This document shows, one piece after another, positions 1 through 11,158 of a DNA stretch of 64,000 bases (positions within the stretch are counted from its first letter, which is position 1; each line of letters begins with the position of its first letter). Both the position numbers and the translations under genes were made by a program. Source of the stretch: Commensalibacter melissae (GTDB lineage Bacteria > Pseudomonadota > Alphaproteobacteria > Acetobacterales > Acetobacteraceae); the NCBI RefSeq assembly GCF_003691365.1, contig NZ_CP033087.1, forward strand, positions 262,501 to 326,500, written 5' to 3'. Below the pieces are notes generated by a model that was not told the DNA's origin, did not search any database, and saw nothing but the letters and a program-made list of their open reading frames with translations.

Positions 1-173
1 CGGGACGTGTTTCGGGTTGATGATTGAGAGATGGTTGGCCTGTCCGGGTTTTTGATGATGATACGGAATGTCTTTCATATTGTTTCATGGATGGATAAAG
101 AGAGTGATGAACGTCACTGCATGGCTTTTATCGGTTTGTGGATATGAAGTGGCTGATATGAGTGTATGTGTGA
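1..173 (+). other. Distal 16S-23S spacer with 23S processing stem
   Basis: This is the end of the ribosomal internal transcribed spacer. The 16S gene and any spacer tRNAs lie outside the window. Bases 155-172 (GATATGAGTGTATGTGTG) are the exact reverse complement of 2922-2939 beyond the 23S 3' end. They form an 18 bp stem bracketing 23S, as expected for an RNase III processing stem. I see no protein gene here. Confidence 0.8.
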
Positions 174-2915
<2,742 letters not shown>

Positions 2916-3033
2916 ATATAACACACATACACTCATATCGGTCATGTTATGCGATACTGTATGAAACAGGCCGAAATATCCGCTCTTAACCAACCAATCA
3001 CATACCAATACAACCCTGCAGGGTATATTGGAT

Positions 3034-3152
3034 GACCTGGTGGCAATGGCGGGGTATGAACCACCCGATCCCATCCCGAACTCGGCCGTGAAAAACCCCA
3101 GCGCCCATGATACTATGTCTTAAGGCATGGGAAAGTCGGTCGCCGCCAGGTC
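3034..3152 (+). rRNA. rrf: 5S ribosomal RNA
   Basis: A 119-nt 5S rRNA with the terminal helix GACCTGGTGGC / GCCGCCAGGTC and the conserved CCCGAACTCGG segment. It lies about 120 bp behind 23S in the same orientation. The flanks 3021-3032 and 3154-3165 are exact reverse complements (12 bp), consistent with a 5S precursor processing stem. Confidence 0.96.
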
Positions 3153-3336
3153 TTCCAATATACCCCCATGCAATCCCTTGCAATATTCGACAAAAAACTT
3201 TCAGTTCCCGCTGAAACATGCACCGCGAGGGAGCGTAGCCTCCAAGTCTGGTCACCACTTGTCATCCTGACATAAGTCCTGGCAGATCACCATACGCCTT
3301 GAATACCGTCAGAAAAAGGCATCCTTGTTATACTAG

Positions 3337-3413
<77 letters not shown>

Positions 3414-3586
3414 ATAACTTCCACTCAAAATCGCTATATCATCACTTAAACGAATTTTACTCGTTATATCAGTTTAAAATTTAATTTAATATTTATATAT
3501 TGCTTGTTGATTGCTTTTAATTTGCAGGTCTGGTTCATTAAAAGAAATATTATTTTTCTGCAATGTCAATTCTATGAAAGGAGATT

Positions 3587-4996
3587 ATGACACAAAAAAA
3601 AACTTACAATTCTATTAATCAGACTTGGTTTAAAATTCTTTTTTTGTTTCATTTTAGTTTTTTTTACAGTGTTTACTATTCTAAATGCGTTTTTTCACAG
3701 ACTTATTCTGATCATGAAATTGATACATTAGACCAAAATGGTAAAAGTGTACCTTACGATTCAGATGGTGAATTATTTTTCCATAAATTAAATGAAAAGT
3801 TGGATCCTCATGGTGTGCAGTTTGCTTTAAGCTGGACAGGTGAAACAGCAGGTATTGTAAGGGGAGGACGTAGAAAGGGTGTCGATTATGCACATCAGAT
3901 TGCTTTTTCAGTTGATATGGATTGGGAGAAAATTGCAGGTTTTAAAGGGTTTTCGACTCATGCGATGATTTTAAATCTAGCTGGGCGTAATGCCAGTTCC
4001 GATTATGTTGGGGATTCACAAATTCAGGCCCAGGAAATATATGGGGGTGGATATGACCGATTATTTCATATGAATTATATTTATATTGAACAACAGTTAT
4101 GGAAAGATCAGGTTAATATTCGTGCAGGACGGTTAAGTGTTGGAAATGAATTTGCATCAAGTCCATTCGCATGTCAGTTTATGTTAATTGCAACTTGTGG
4201 TCAACCTAGGAGTATTCAGTCCCAACAAGGTTTCACACCCTGGCCTGGAACTGTTTGGGGGATTAGATTTTTATTTCATTTAACAAAACAAAGTTACTTT
4301 CAATTGGGTGCTTATGAAAGTTCTCCATGGGGAACCGGTAAAGGGGGTGTCGCAGGTTTTGACTGGAGTACAAATGCTGCAACAGGTGTTTTTATGCCAA
4401 TTGAATACAGTTATAACCCTGAATTTGGTAAAGATAAGTTAACGGGATATTATCATATAGGTGCTGGTCTTGATACCAGTCGTTTTCAAACCTGGTCTGC
4501 ACAGGCTGTAAATGGAAATAAAAAAGATCATCGCAGTCAATTTTGGGTTATGATGGATCAGATGATTTTTCGTAATGACCCCAAGAAAGATCATGGATTA
4601 TATTTAATTTTGAATTATGGACATGATTCAACAACAACTTCTACATTTAAGGATCTTTATAATGTAGGTTTTATTAATAAGGGATTTTGGAAAAAAAGAC
4701 CCTATGATCAAATAGGCTTCATGTTTACCTATTATACAGTGCCTAAGAGTTTAAAACATGCACAAAAATATCAAATGACGCAATTGTCTTCCCCTTTTAA
4801 TGCAAAGGTTTTGTCATTATTGAATGGTGCACCCGCAGCACAGACAAATTCTGCTTTGTTTGAATTGAATTATGGTATTTCTGCTTATCGGGGTGTTATG
4901 GTCATGCCAGTTGTCGAATATTTTCATCATGTTGCTGCCACTAAAGCCTACAAAGATGCTTTTGTTATTGGATTAAAAACCAATATTAATTTTTAG
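3587..4996 (+). CDS. oprB: OprB-type carbohydrate-selective porin
   Basis: Predicted outer-membrane beta-barrel porin of 469 aa, close to the usual length of OprB-like channels for sugars and other small solutes. A hydrophobic signal segment spans about residues 14-38 (LFLFHFSFFYS...VFSQ). The mature part has OprB-like stretches: GVQFALSWTGETAG near the N-terminus, IYIEQQLW and RAGRLSVGNEFA in the middle, and GISAYRGVMVMPVVEYF at the end, with a closing aromatic/hydrophobic strand (GLKTNINF). The ATG follows a good Shine-Dalgarno (AAAGGAG). It stands alone, about 170 bp after the rRNA operon tRNA. Assignment to the family is firm; the transported sugar is unknown. Confidence 0.85.
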   Translation: MTQKKTYNSINQTWFKILFLFHFSFFYSVYYSKCVFSQTYSDHEIDTLDQNGKSVPYDSDGELFFHKLNEKLDPHGVQFALSWTGETAGIVRGGRRKGVDYAHQIAFSVDMDWEKIAGFKGFSTHAMILNLAGRNASSDYVGDSQIQAQEIYGGGYDRLFHMNYIYIEQQLWKDQVNIRAGRLSVGNEFASSPFACQFMLIATCGQPRSIQSQQGFTPWPGTVWGIRFLFHLTKQSYFQLGAYESSPWGTGKGGVAGFDWSTNAATGVFMPIEYSYNPEFGKDKLTGYYHIGAGLDTSRFQTWSAQAVNGNKKDHRSQFWVMMDQMIFRNDPKKDHGLYLILNYGHDSTTTSTFKDLYNVGFINKGFWKKRPYDQIGFMFTYYTVPKSLKHAQKYQMTQLSSPFNAKVLSLLNGAPAAQTNSALFELNYGISAYRGVMVMPVVEYFHHVAATKAYKDAFVIGLKTNINF

Positions 4997-5182
4997 AAAA
5001 TTTATTCAGAGGTTTTTGTTCAATCTATACTTATAAGATGTGAAATCCTTGTATCGTTTCATTATATTGTAAATTAATGAATAAATAGGTAATAATTTGT
5101 AGTGCGTATTTTTATTTTCCCTTTTATATAATGTATAATTAATACAGTTTAAAATTTACTGAAAAAAGGTGGTTTTTCTTTA

Positions 5183-5647
5183 ATGAAACAAAAAGGAAAT
5201 AGATTGATTTTGGGGATAATTGGGGGATTGATGGTAAATTCAATGATTCCGTTCTTATCTTGTTTCGCACGTCACTACCATCATCACCATGTTCCCCCTC
5301 CAAAGACGGTTGAAAAAAAAGAAGATGAAAACACGCCGCAACAAACGATTAAAGACGCGGATTCCATTCCTTCAACCATCAGGCAAAAAATGCAGGAGAA
5401 TCAAAGGGTTGAACATTATCAATCTTTAAAACAGGAAAACAAGCCCGCCTTGTTACTTCCCAATCATTATACAAGGGGTGATAAAGGCCATTTGAATGCT
5501 GAACAAGGTTGGGTGAACAGTAAACGTCAACGTGGTCATCATGATATTGGTATTAATGCACCGCTTCCTCAAACAGCGGATCCAACTCAAAATAAAACAC
5601 GTAACGTTTTTCGTAGAGCAATGCCGATATATGAACCAAATTATTAA
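5183..5647 (+). CDS. Small secreted protein with histidine cluster, unknown function
   Basis: A 154-aa protein I do not recognise. An N-terminal hydrophobic segment (about residues 8-27, LILGIIGGLMVNSMIPFLSC) looks like a signal peptide; the Cys at its end could be a lipobox-like site, but the context is not canonical. A histidine cluster (HYHHHH) follows at once, then a hydrophilic, Gln/Lys-rich, probably disordered region with no further membrane segment. Start ATG with a GGTGG-type ribosome site somewhat far upstream. It is convergent with the kinase-like gene, with four bases between them. Metal binding by the His cluster is only a guess. Confidence 0.55.
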   Translation: MKQKGNRLILGIIGGLMVNSMIPFLSCFARHYHHHHVPPPKTVEKKEDENTPQQTIKDADSIPSTIRQKMQENQRVEHYQSLKQENKPALLLPNHYTRGDKGHLNAEQGWVNSKRQRGHHDIGINAPLPQTADPTQNKTRNVFRRAMPIYEPNY

Positions 5648-5651
5648 ACGT

Positions 5652-6347
5652 TCATGAAACAATATTTAATTTTTCGGCAATTGCTTTTTTAGCCTGATTA
5701 ATGGTTTCTTCAATGGGTTGTGTATTATTGTCAATATCAATAATGGGGGCACCATTATAGGTTAACTGTTGTAATGTTCCAATTTTTTTGATCATTGATT
5801 CAAGGCGATGATCAGGTTTTCTCTGTTGGGCTGTTTCAACGGTTACGTTTAGCCGTATAACCAGATCGGGTGTATGGTTGATCATCCAGTTATAAAGTGA
5901 TCGTTCAAGCTTTGTGAGCAGGCGTGTTATGGACGACGCTGGGTTTTCTGTTGTCAGATCAGGTCCATCCAGTCCACCAATAACGGCAACTTGGGGAAAT
6001 CGGTCAGTAAGAATGTAAAAGCCTTGCTTACGCAGTGAAAGCATCCTGTAAAAGCGATAAACGCGACGTAGAGACATTATGAATATTCCCAATGCCAATA
6101 ATGCGTTCGGCCCTTCTTTTGATTTAGCCTGTTTATTGGTCTTGGTAATATTTTTATCAAGTTTTTTCCCTAGAAACGGAAGTTTAATCAGACGTCTTCT
6201 TATATTTCCCGTTTGTCTTCCCAAGTGGCATAATTTTGTAGGATGAATTGAATTCAACCAGCGTTCCAATTCCAGACAGACTGTTGTTTTGCCAGATCCG
6301 TCGCACCCAATAATAGCAATAATCGGTGGCGTAGAAGATTGTGTCAT
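5652..6347 (-). CDS. Thymidylate-kinase-like P-loop kinase (copy 1)
   Basis: A 231-aa P-loop NTPase of the thymidylate kinase-like fold. Walker A is GCDGSGKTT at about residues 14-22. A DR motif (TDRFPQ) precedes a conserved DGPDL segment, matching the DR(Y/F) substrate motif of dTMP kinases. A basic lid-like stretch (QQRKPDHR) lies near the C-terminus. Two hydrophobic/basic stretches in the middle (ALLALGIFIMSLRRVYRFYRML) are unusual for true Tmk. It is clearly paralogous to the divergent gene at 6607. Because true Tmk proteins lack that middle insertion, I infer a different phosphoryl acceptor and give no gene symbol. Confidence 0.65.
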   Translation of the reverse strand: MTQSSTPPIIAIIGCDGSGKTTVCLELERWLNSIHPTKLCHLGRQTGNIRRRLIKLPFLGKKLDKNITKTNKQAKSKEGPNALLALGIFIMSLRRVYRFYRMLSLRKQGFYILTDRFPQVAVIGGLDGPDLTTENPASSITRLLTKLERSLYNWMINHTPDLVIRLNVTVETAQQRKPDHRLESMIKKIGTLQQLTYNGAPIIDIDNNTQPIEETINQAKKAIAEKLNIVS

Positions 6348-6606
6348 AAATTATATATCTCTTGGTTATTTAAATGGGATATCGTAATCTTTCTATATTT
6401 CAATAGATTACGGTCAAATTTGATTTGTTAGTCAATGAAAACTGTATTATAAGACAACCTTTCCTAGTCTGTTAGGTTGGAAATTCCTTGGAATTTTTCA
6501 GTATAGAATCAGTAACTTAAAGCAAATCAGACTTTGAGTTAAAACTTGTGTTCCAAAGATATCCATAATTATATACATAAATCTGTTATATTTTAGAAGA
6601 TTATAT

Positions 6607-7335
6607 ATGCATAAAAAAAGATCAACTGAAAATCAGGGCCCATTAATTGCATTAGTCGGTTGTGATGGATCAGGAAAATCAACATTAAGTTTTGATCTTG
6701 CTGAAGCATTAAATCAAGAGCGATCTGCAAAGTGCTGTTATTTGGGCCAAGGATCAGGAAATATTGGTCGAAAGATCAGTCAATTCAGATTTGGGGGAAA
6801 AATACTTGGACGTATAATCGATAAGAAAGCGGGAACGGCCCGTACCAAGGGAAAAAAAATTCCTGGTGTTTTAACGGCCTTGGTTATTTTCTTTTTTTCC
6901 TGTGTTCGTTTTCTTAATTTTAAAAAAATGTTGAAATTAAGAAAACAGGGGGTTTTGATTATTGCGGATCGCTATCCTCAGACAGATGTTGTAGGATTTT
7001 ATGACGGACCCGGTTTGTCAGCTGCACATACGCAAAACCGTTTTATCCAGTTTCTTGTTAAAACAGAATACAGGCTTTATGATTACATGGCTTCCATAAA
7101 ACCGGACTTGATAATTCGGTTGAACATTGATGTTGATACCGCATATCAACGTAAACAGGATCACGATTACAATTTGTTAAAAATCAAAGTGGAAGCCACT
7201 CAAAAATTAAAATTCAGAGGGGCACCAATTGTTGATATTGATGCTTCTTTGCCTTATAAAGAAGTTTATGAAACAGCTATGCGGGCAATTAGGAAAGTAG
7301 AAATTGCATATAGCGAAGGGAAAATAAGGAATTAA
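6607..7335 (+). CDS. Thymidylate-kinase-like P-loop kinase (copy 2)
   Basis: A 242-aa paralogue of the gene at 5652-6347. Walker A is GCDGSGKST (about residues 18-26). It shares SGNIGRKI, the middle hydrophobic/basic stretch ending LRKQGVLI, the ADRYPQ motif, DGPGLS, YDYMASIKPDLIIRLN, YQRKQDHD and the C-terminal RGAPIVDID. The shared insert and motifs define a private subfamily. It is followed at once by a PAP2 phosphatase (3-bp gap) and then a CHAD protein, so the three probably form one transcript. The pairing suggests phosphate-ester or polyphosphate-linked chemistry, which is inference only. Confidence 0.65.
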   Translation: MHKKRSTENQGPLIALVGCDGSGKSTLSFDLAEALNQERSAKCCYLGQGSGNIGRKISQFRFGGKILGRIIDKKAGTARTKGKKIPGVLTALVIFFFSCVRFLNFKKMLKLRKQGVLIIADRYPQTDVVGFYDGPGLSAAHTQNRFIQFLVKTEYRLYDYMASIKPDLIIRLNIDVDTAYQRKQDHDYNLLKIKVEATQKLKFRGAPIVDIDASLPYKEVYETAMRAIRKVEIAYSEGKIRN

Positions 7336-7338
7336 TTA

Positions 7339-7944
7339 TTGTTCAATCATAAAATGCTATTTTTAATAGGTTTTATTTTTCTTTTATTTGCTGTTTTTTT
7401 ATTCCTTTGCACAGATCTGGATCAGAAACTCAATGGTGTTTTGCTTTCTGATCATGACAGTAGCTTGATTTATTGGAATAGACTTGTATCTAAATCGGGT
7501 TCATTTGCGGTTGTTCTTCCCTTAAGCTTAATATTCATATTATGGGTCTGGATTCATCGTTCGCATCGAGACGCGGTTTGGCTGTTTGTAATCTTGATTT
7601 CAGCGCGTCTGGTTTTTCTTTTAATGAAAAATATAATTGTTAGAGCAAGGCCCGCTTTTCCATTTTCTCATATTCATGCGACAACCGCCAGTTTTCCAAG
7701 TGGACATGCAGTCAATGGACTGATGTTTGTGTTGATTATATTATACTGTTTAAGAAATTATAGTTTGGTTTGTTGGATATCATTGATATGGGTTTTTTTA
7801 GTTGGATGGTCGCGTTTGGCATTGGGAGCACATTGGATAAGTGATATACTGGCAGGATGGGGATGTGCGATCATGTGGTTTGCTTTTATGATGGGGATTA
7901 GAAATACTGTATTTGTTCAAAAATTGCTAGATTATATTTTATAA
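7339..7944 (+). CDS. PAP2-family membrane phosphatase
   Basis: A 201-aa integral membrane phosphatase of the type 2 phosphatidic acid phosphatase family. All three signature blocks are present: K-x6-RP (KNIIVRARP, about residues 95-103), PSGH (FPSGHAVNG) and SR-x5-H-x3-D (SRLALGAHWISD), giving the catalytic histidines. About six hydrophobic segments surround them. It starts with TTG, supported by AAGGA eight bases upstream (7326-7330). Family members hydrolyse lipid phosphates or undecaprenyl pyrophosphate; the sequence does not decide which. It is co-oriented with the kinase-like gene before it and the CHAD gene after it. Confidence 0.82.
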   Translation: MFNHKMLFLIGFIFLLFAVFLFLCTDLDQKLNGVLLSDHDSSLIYWNRLVSKSGSFAVVLPLSLIFILWVWIHRSHRDAVWLFVILISARLVFLLMKNIIVRARPAFPFSHIHATTASFPSGHAVNGLMFVLIILYCLRNYSLVCWISLIWVFLVGWSRLALGAHWISDILAGWGCAIMWFAFMMGIRNTVFVQKLLDYIL

Positions 7945-7986
7945 TCAGGCAGGTTTTTACTGTATTAATTTTATAGCGGAAATATC

Positions 7987-8874
7987 GTGAATTTTAAATT
8001 TTTTACCAAGCCACAGAATATTATACAATTTGAGGGTTTCCATTTTTCTCGTTTTCAATGTGATCAGCTATATGAAATGATTTTGGTGGATGATGAAATT
8101 CACCTCAATGTTTCATTACCTGACAAACTTGTATTTGATTATACACAGGATCAACTGATTGACGGTTTTATGATTAGTCGTCAATTATGGGTGGAAGGGG
8201 TTATGGAACCCGCATTTATGAATATTTTGCATTCCTTGAGATACTCTTGCCATTTATCCAAGGAAAATAAAGCCGTTTACAAGAAGGTAAGGGCCAAATT
8301 CAAACATTTGTGCTATGCATATAGGGCTTTTGATGAACGCCATTGTAGACCGTACTGGCTTGGCAAGATGACGGGTTTATTAGGCAAATTACAGGATGGC
8401 TTCAAAAACAGGAAATCTCTCATTGTAAAACCAAGGGCGGTATTTCTGGATTATATTTGGCATGAAAAAGGGTTGTATTTATTAAAACGGGAAGTAAATT
8501 GCTTTTTTCCCTGCAACCTGAAAAGCTTTGTAAAATATTTTCGAAAGAGACTGGAAATCATTAAGAAAGAGCTTGAAACACATGTAACTATAACAGCTCA
8601 TGAGTTTCATAACATGAGAAAAACAATCAGTATGATTGCAGCCACCTATGGTACTTTTGATGTTTTGTTTCCATCAGATTATCATCATCAGACTTTTCAA
8701 TATTTATCAACAATTAATGGTATGATGGGCGATTACCATGATGAATTGGTGGAAAAAAAATTGAATAAAATTCAAAATTACTATTTTGATCGATTTATGA
8801 TACCTGAAGAAATTAAGAACAGGTTAAAAACTTTTGCAGGTCGTTTTATAGACGATAGTAATGATTTTTGTTGA
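7987..8874 (+). CDS. CHAD-domain protein
   Basis: A 295-aa cytosolic, basic, mostly helical protein. The second half matches the CHAD pattern: a helix with AHEFHNMRKTISMI (conserved His and Arg/Lys on one face) and a later helix with MMGDYHDELVEKKL. CHAD domains are known to bind inorganic polyphosphate through such basic helices. The first 100 or so residues are not a recognisable CYTH triphosphatase domain, so this is a stand-alone CHAD protein. GTG start with GCGGAAA upstream. It is the last gene of the kinase-PAP2-CHAD run and is convergent, with a 7-bp gap, with the DUF4209-type gene. Confidence 0.7.
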   Translation: MNFKFFTKPQNIIQFEGFHFSRFQCDQLYEMILVDDEIHLNVSLPDKLVFDYTQDQLIDGFMISRQLWVEGVMEPAFMNILHSLRYSCHLSKENKAVYKKVRAKFKHLCYAYRAFDERHCRPYWLGKMTGLLGKLQDGFKNRKSLIVKPRAVFLDYIWHEKGLYLLKREVNCFFPCNLKSFVKYFRKRLEIIKKELETHVTITAHEFHNMRKTISMIAATYGTFDVLFPSDYHHQTFQYLSTINGMMGDYHDELVEKKLNKIQNYYFDRFMIPEEIKNRLKTFAGRFIDDSNDFC

Positions 8875-8881
8875 TCTTGTT

Positions 8882-10648
8882 TCACTTTATTGAAAGAAAA
8901 ACCCATTTTAAAATGAACCACCAAGCGTAAATGGATGCTGATGATGATGCTTTATTATCATCTAGTAGTCCATGAGCGGTATTATTACGAAGATTAAAGC
9001 CTATTGAATCAATAAATAAACTTTTAAATTCAAAAAGTAAATTTACATCTAAAATTTTTTCTATTTCAGGTGATTTTAAAAGAGTATTCAGGCTATTATA
9101 TGTTTCAATATTATTTTTATCCAAATTGCTGGTACGAATTTTAATTTTTTTAAGTTGATCTTTTATAATATTTTCGACTTGCGGGCAAAGTAGATAAATA
9201 GCAGCTATAAAATCCTTTTGAAAACCTGACCACAGGGCGTTTGCCATGATTTTTTCCCGATTTTTAGGAACAATAGGAGATTTATGACAGATATTTTCAA
9301 AAATTTCTTTTGAAAATTTCTCTTCTTTATGAAGTTGGTTCAGTCCTTCATTAATCAATGATATGTTTGTATAAATAATTAATCTATATTTTTCTTGTTT
9401 TTTTTCATTTAATTTATTTTTTTCATCGTCAGGTGAGATTTTTGCGATTATACGCCCATCATCACTTCTATAATCTTTTGTAAATAAATTAGAGAAAAAA
9501 AATTGATCTGATTCTTTCACAGCATTTTGAACAAGATCTTGATAATTAATACTTAAACCGGTAAAATATTTGAGAGTTTCGATAGGATCTGTTTTGTTTG
9601 AAATGTGTTGTACAAATCCTTGAACTGAATTTGTAATATCAATGGGGCCTATATATATTTTACGCATATTTGCTAACACTATTTGGTTAGATTCTTTTAA
9701 TTTAGCATGAAGGTTGTCTATTTTATTATCTACATCGTAATCGTTTCGATTTTTTTTAGGTATTTTATTATATGTCTGTAAAGCTTCCCCATAAATAGAA
9801 TAAGCGCTACAATCATTATTTTTATATCTAAAATCTCCATGATATTCATGATATTCGGCTATGTTGAAAAGAGATTTTATTTCATTTTCTCTATCGTGAA
9901 ACTGTTTATATTTACTATTTAGAAATGTTAAAATAATTATTGCTAAATGAAAATTATTTTCATTTTTAAGTTGAATTGCCCCTTGATATAATTTAGGCAT
10001 TGCAATTTTTTGTAATACATCCTTATTTTTTGTTTTATCTATTAATTCTGCTAATATTAATATTAGTCCACTGTCATTTTCATTTTTAAAAACATATGTC
10101 AATTTAGATAGTATTTTATCTAATTGATTACTATCATTTATCTGTTGACACAAATAAATCGCACGTTCGTAGTATTTGTTCAAATCTTGGAACAGAAAAC
10201 TTACATTTTTTTTGTTGTCAAAAGTGTAATAAGTGTATGAATCAATTGCGATTTGGGCATATTTATAATTTTTTGGTTCTTGAACAAGCCATAAAATATC
10301 GGCTATTCTTGCTTTTAACGATGGTTCAGGAATGTCATTTAATATAAGGCTTAAGAATTCAAGCTCTTCTTTTGTAAGATCTGAAGGTTCTTTAGTACGT
10401 CCTAGTATATTTGTAAAAAAAGCCCTAAAAGGTTTATCTTTATTATCAGCATCTAAATACATTAAAGAAATTTCCGCTAACAATTCAAAAATTTCATATT
10501 GTTCTTGCTGTCCAATATCTAGTTTTTCTTTTGCAATTTTTTTTAAACTGGAGTGAAGTTTATCGTAAAAAACAGGGTTTTGTTCTGGTTCATATTTCCA
10601 ATTACATTCAAGAAATGCCTCTCGCGTTAGTTTTGGCGAACCTTTCAT
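8882..10648 (-). CDS. DUF4209-type protein with HEPN-like RN-x3-HG motif
   Basis: A 588-aa, largely helical protein with no signal peptide. The C-terminal domain (about residues 480-588) carries RNNTAHG, matching the conserved RNxxxHG motif of the DUF4209 family and resembling the R-x4-6-H active-site motif of HEPN ribonucleases. The N-terminal 450 residues hold repeated helices reminiscent of the domain that often precedes DUF4209 (DUF7380-like). The gene is visibly more AT-rich than its neighbours, is a single accessory gene and sits next to tRNA-Phe. These are features of horizontally acquired cargo such as phage-defence genes. That function is inference; family membership is moderately sure. 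Confidence 0.6.
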   Translation of the reverse strand: MKGSPKLTREAFLECNWKYEPEQNPVFYDKLHSSLKKIAKEKLDIGQQEQYEIFELLAEISLMYLDADNKDKPFRAFFTNILGRTKEPSDLTKEELEFLSLILNDIPEPSLKARIADILWLVQEPKNYKYAQIAIDSYTYYTFDNKKNVSFLFQDLNKYYERAIYLCQQINDSNQLDKILSKLTYVFKNENDSGLILILAELIDKTKNKDVLQKIAMPKLYQGAIQLKNENNFHLAIIILTFLNSKYKQFHDRENEIKSLFNIAEYHEYHGDFRYKNNDCSAYSIYGEALQTYNKIPKKNRNDYDVDNKIDNLHAKLKESNQIVLANMRKIYIGPIDITNSVQGFVQHISNKTDPIETLKYFTGLSINYQDLVQNAVKESDQFFFSNLFTKDYRSDDGRIIAKISPDDEKNKLNEKKQEKYRLIIYTNISLINEGLNQLHKEEKFSKEIFENICHKSPIVPKNREKIMANALWSGFQKDFIAAIYLLCPQVENIIKDQLKKIKIRTSNLDKNNIETYNSLNTLLKSPEIEKILDVNLLFEFKSLFIDSIGFNLRNNTAHGLLDDNKASSSASIYAWWFILKWVFLSIK

Positions 10649-10818
10649 TTTTTTAAATTTCTTTCATGATTTTAAATCAAGGTTAAATTCGTTTCGAATA
10701 AAATATTACAAACGAAATGAAATTTAATGAAATTAAATTAAAATTGAAAAGAGATCAGTGTTTTGTGGCAAATCACTGCAAACTACTAAATAACATATTT
10801 ATATATAATTAATTTTTA

Positions 10819-10894
10819 TGGTGCCCAAGGGCGGAATCGAACCACCGACACAGCGATTTTCAGTCGCTTGCTCTACCGACTGAGCTACTTGGGC
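10819..10894 (-). tRNA. tRNA-Phe (GAA)
   Basis: A 76-nt tRNA on the minus strand. The acceptor stem pairs GCCCAAG with CTTGGGC, the anticodon loop is CTGAAAA (GAA), the T-loop is GGTTCGATTCC, and CCA is encoded. It follows yacG as in many Alphaproteobacteria. Confidence 0.97.
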
Positions 10895-10945
10895 ATCTTG
10901 ATATTCGCTTTCGGTATTTGACGCGAATCAATGTATACAAAGCAT

Positions 10946-11158
10946 TTACCCTACATTGGGATCAGGATCAAGTCTTTCTTTTATGGAATTTAGCAATTCT
11001 TTTTCTTCCTCTTCATTTTGTGGAAGGGATGCAATGCGATAATCCTCGTAAAACCAACGACCTAGATCAATATCGGCGCATCGTTTAGAACAAAATGGTT
11101 TGAATTTTTCTTGGGCCGGTTTTTTACAGATAGGACAATGTAACGCAGGTTTATTCAT
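10946..11158 (-). CDS. yacG: DNA gyrase inhibitor YacG, zinc-ribbon protein
   Basis: A 70-aa YacG-family protein. The zinc ribbon is formed by CPIC (residues 8-11) and CSKRC (residues 23-27), followed by the conserved [12 protein letters not shown] block, then an acidic tail. In E. coli the homologue binds GyrB and inhibits gyrase. Its start overlaps the end of the RNase E/G-like gene by eight bases, so it is likely translationally coupled as the last protein gene of the infA-maf-rng-yacG run, just ahead of tRNA-Phe. Confidence 0.9.
   Translation of the reverse strand: MNKPALHCPICKKPAQEKFKPFCSKRCADIDLGRWFYEDYRIASLPQNEEEEKELLNSIKERLDPDPNVG

Noticed and set aside
3414-3586. Terminator of the rRNA operon
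   Set aside because: AACGA...TCGTT is too short and has no clear T run. The true terminator could not be placed.
6481-6496. Short palindrome AAATTCC-TT-GGAATTT between the divergent kinase genes
   Set aside because: Seven-base arms in AT-rich DNA are expected by chance; no supporting repeat elsewhere was seen.
10740-10818. Terminator or attachment-site duplication beyond tRNA-Phe
   Set aside because: Only a five-base CAGTG/CACTG stem is present, and I found no second copy of the tRNA 3' end near 8875, so integration by tRNA recombination is not shown.
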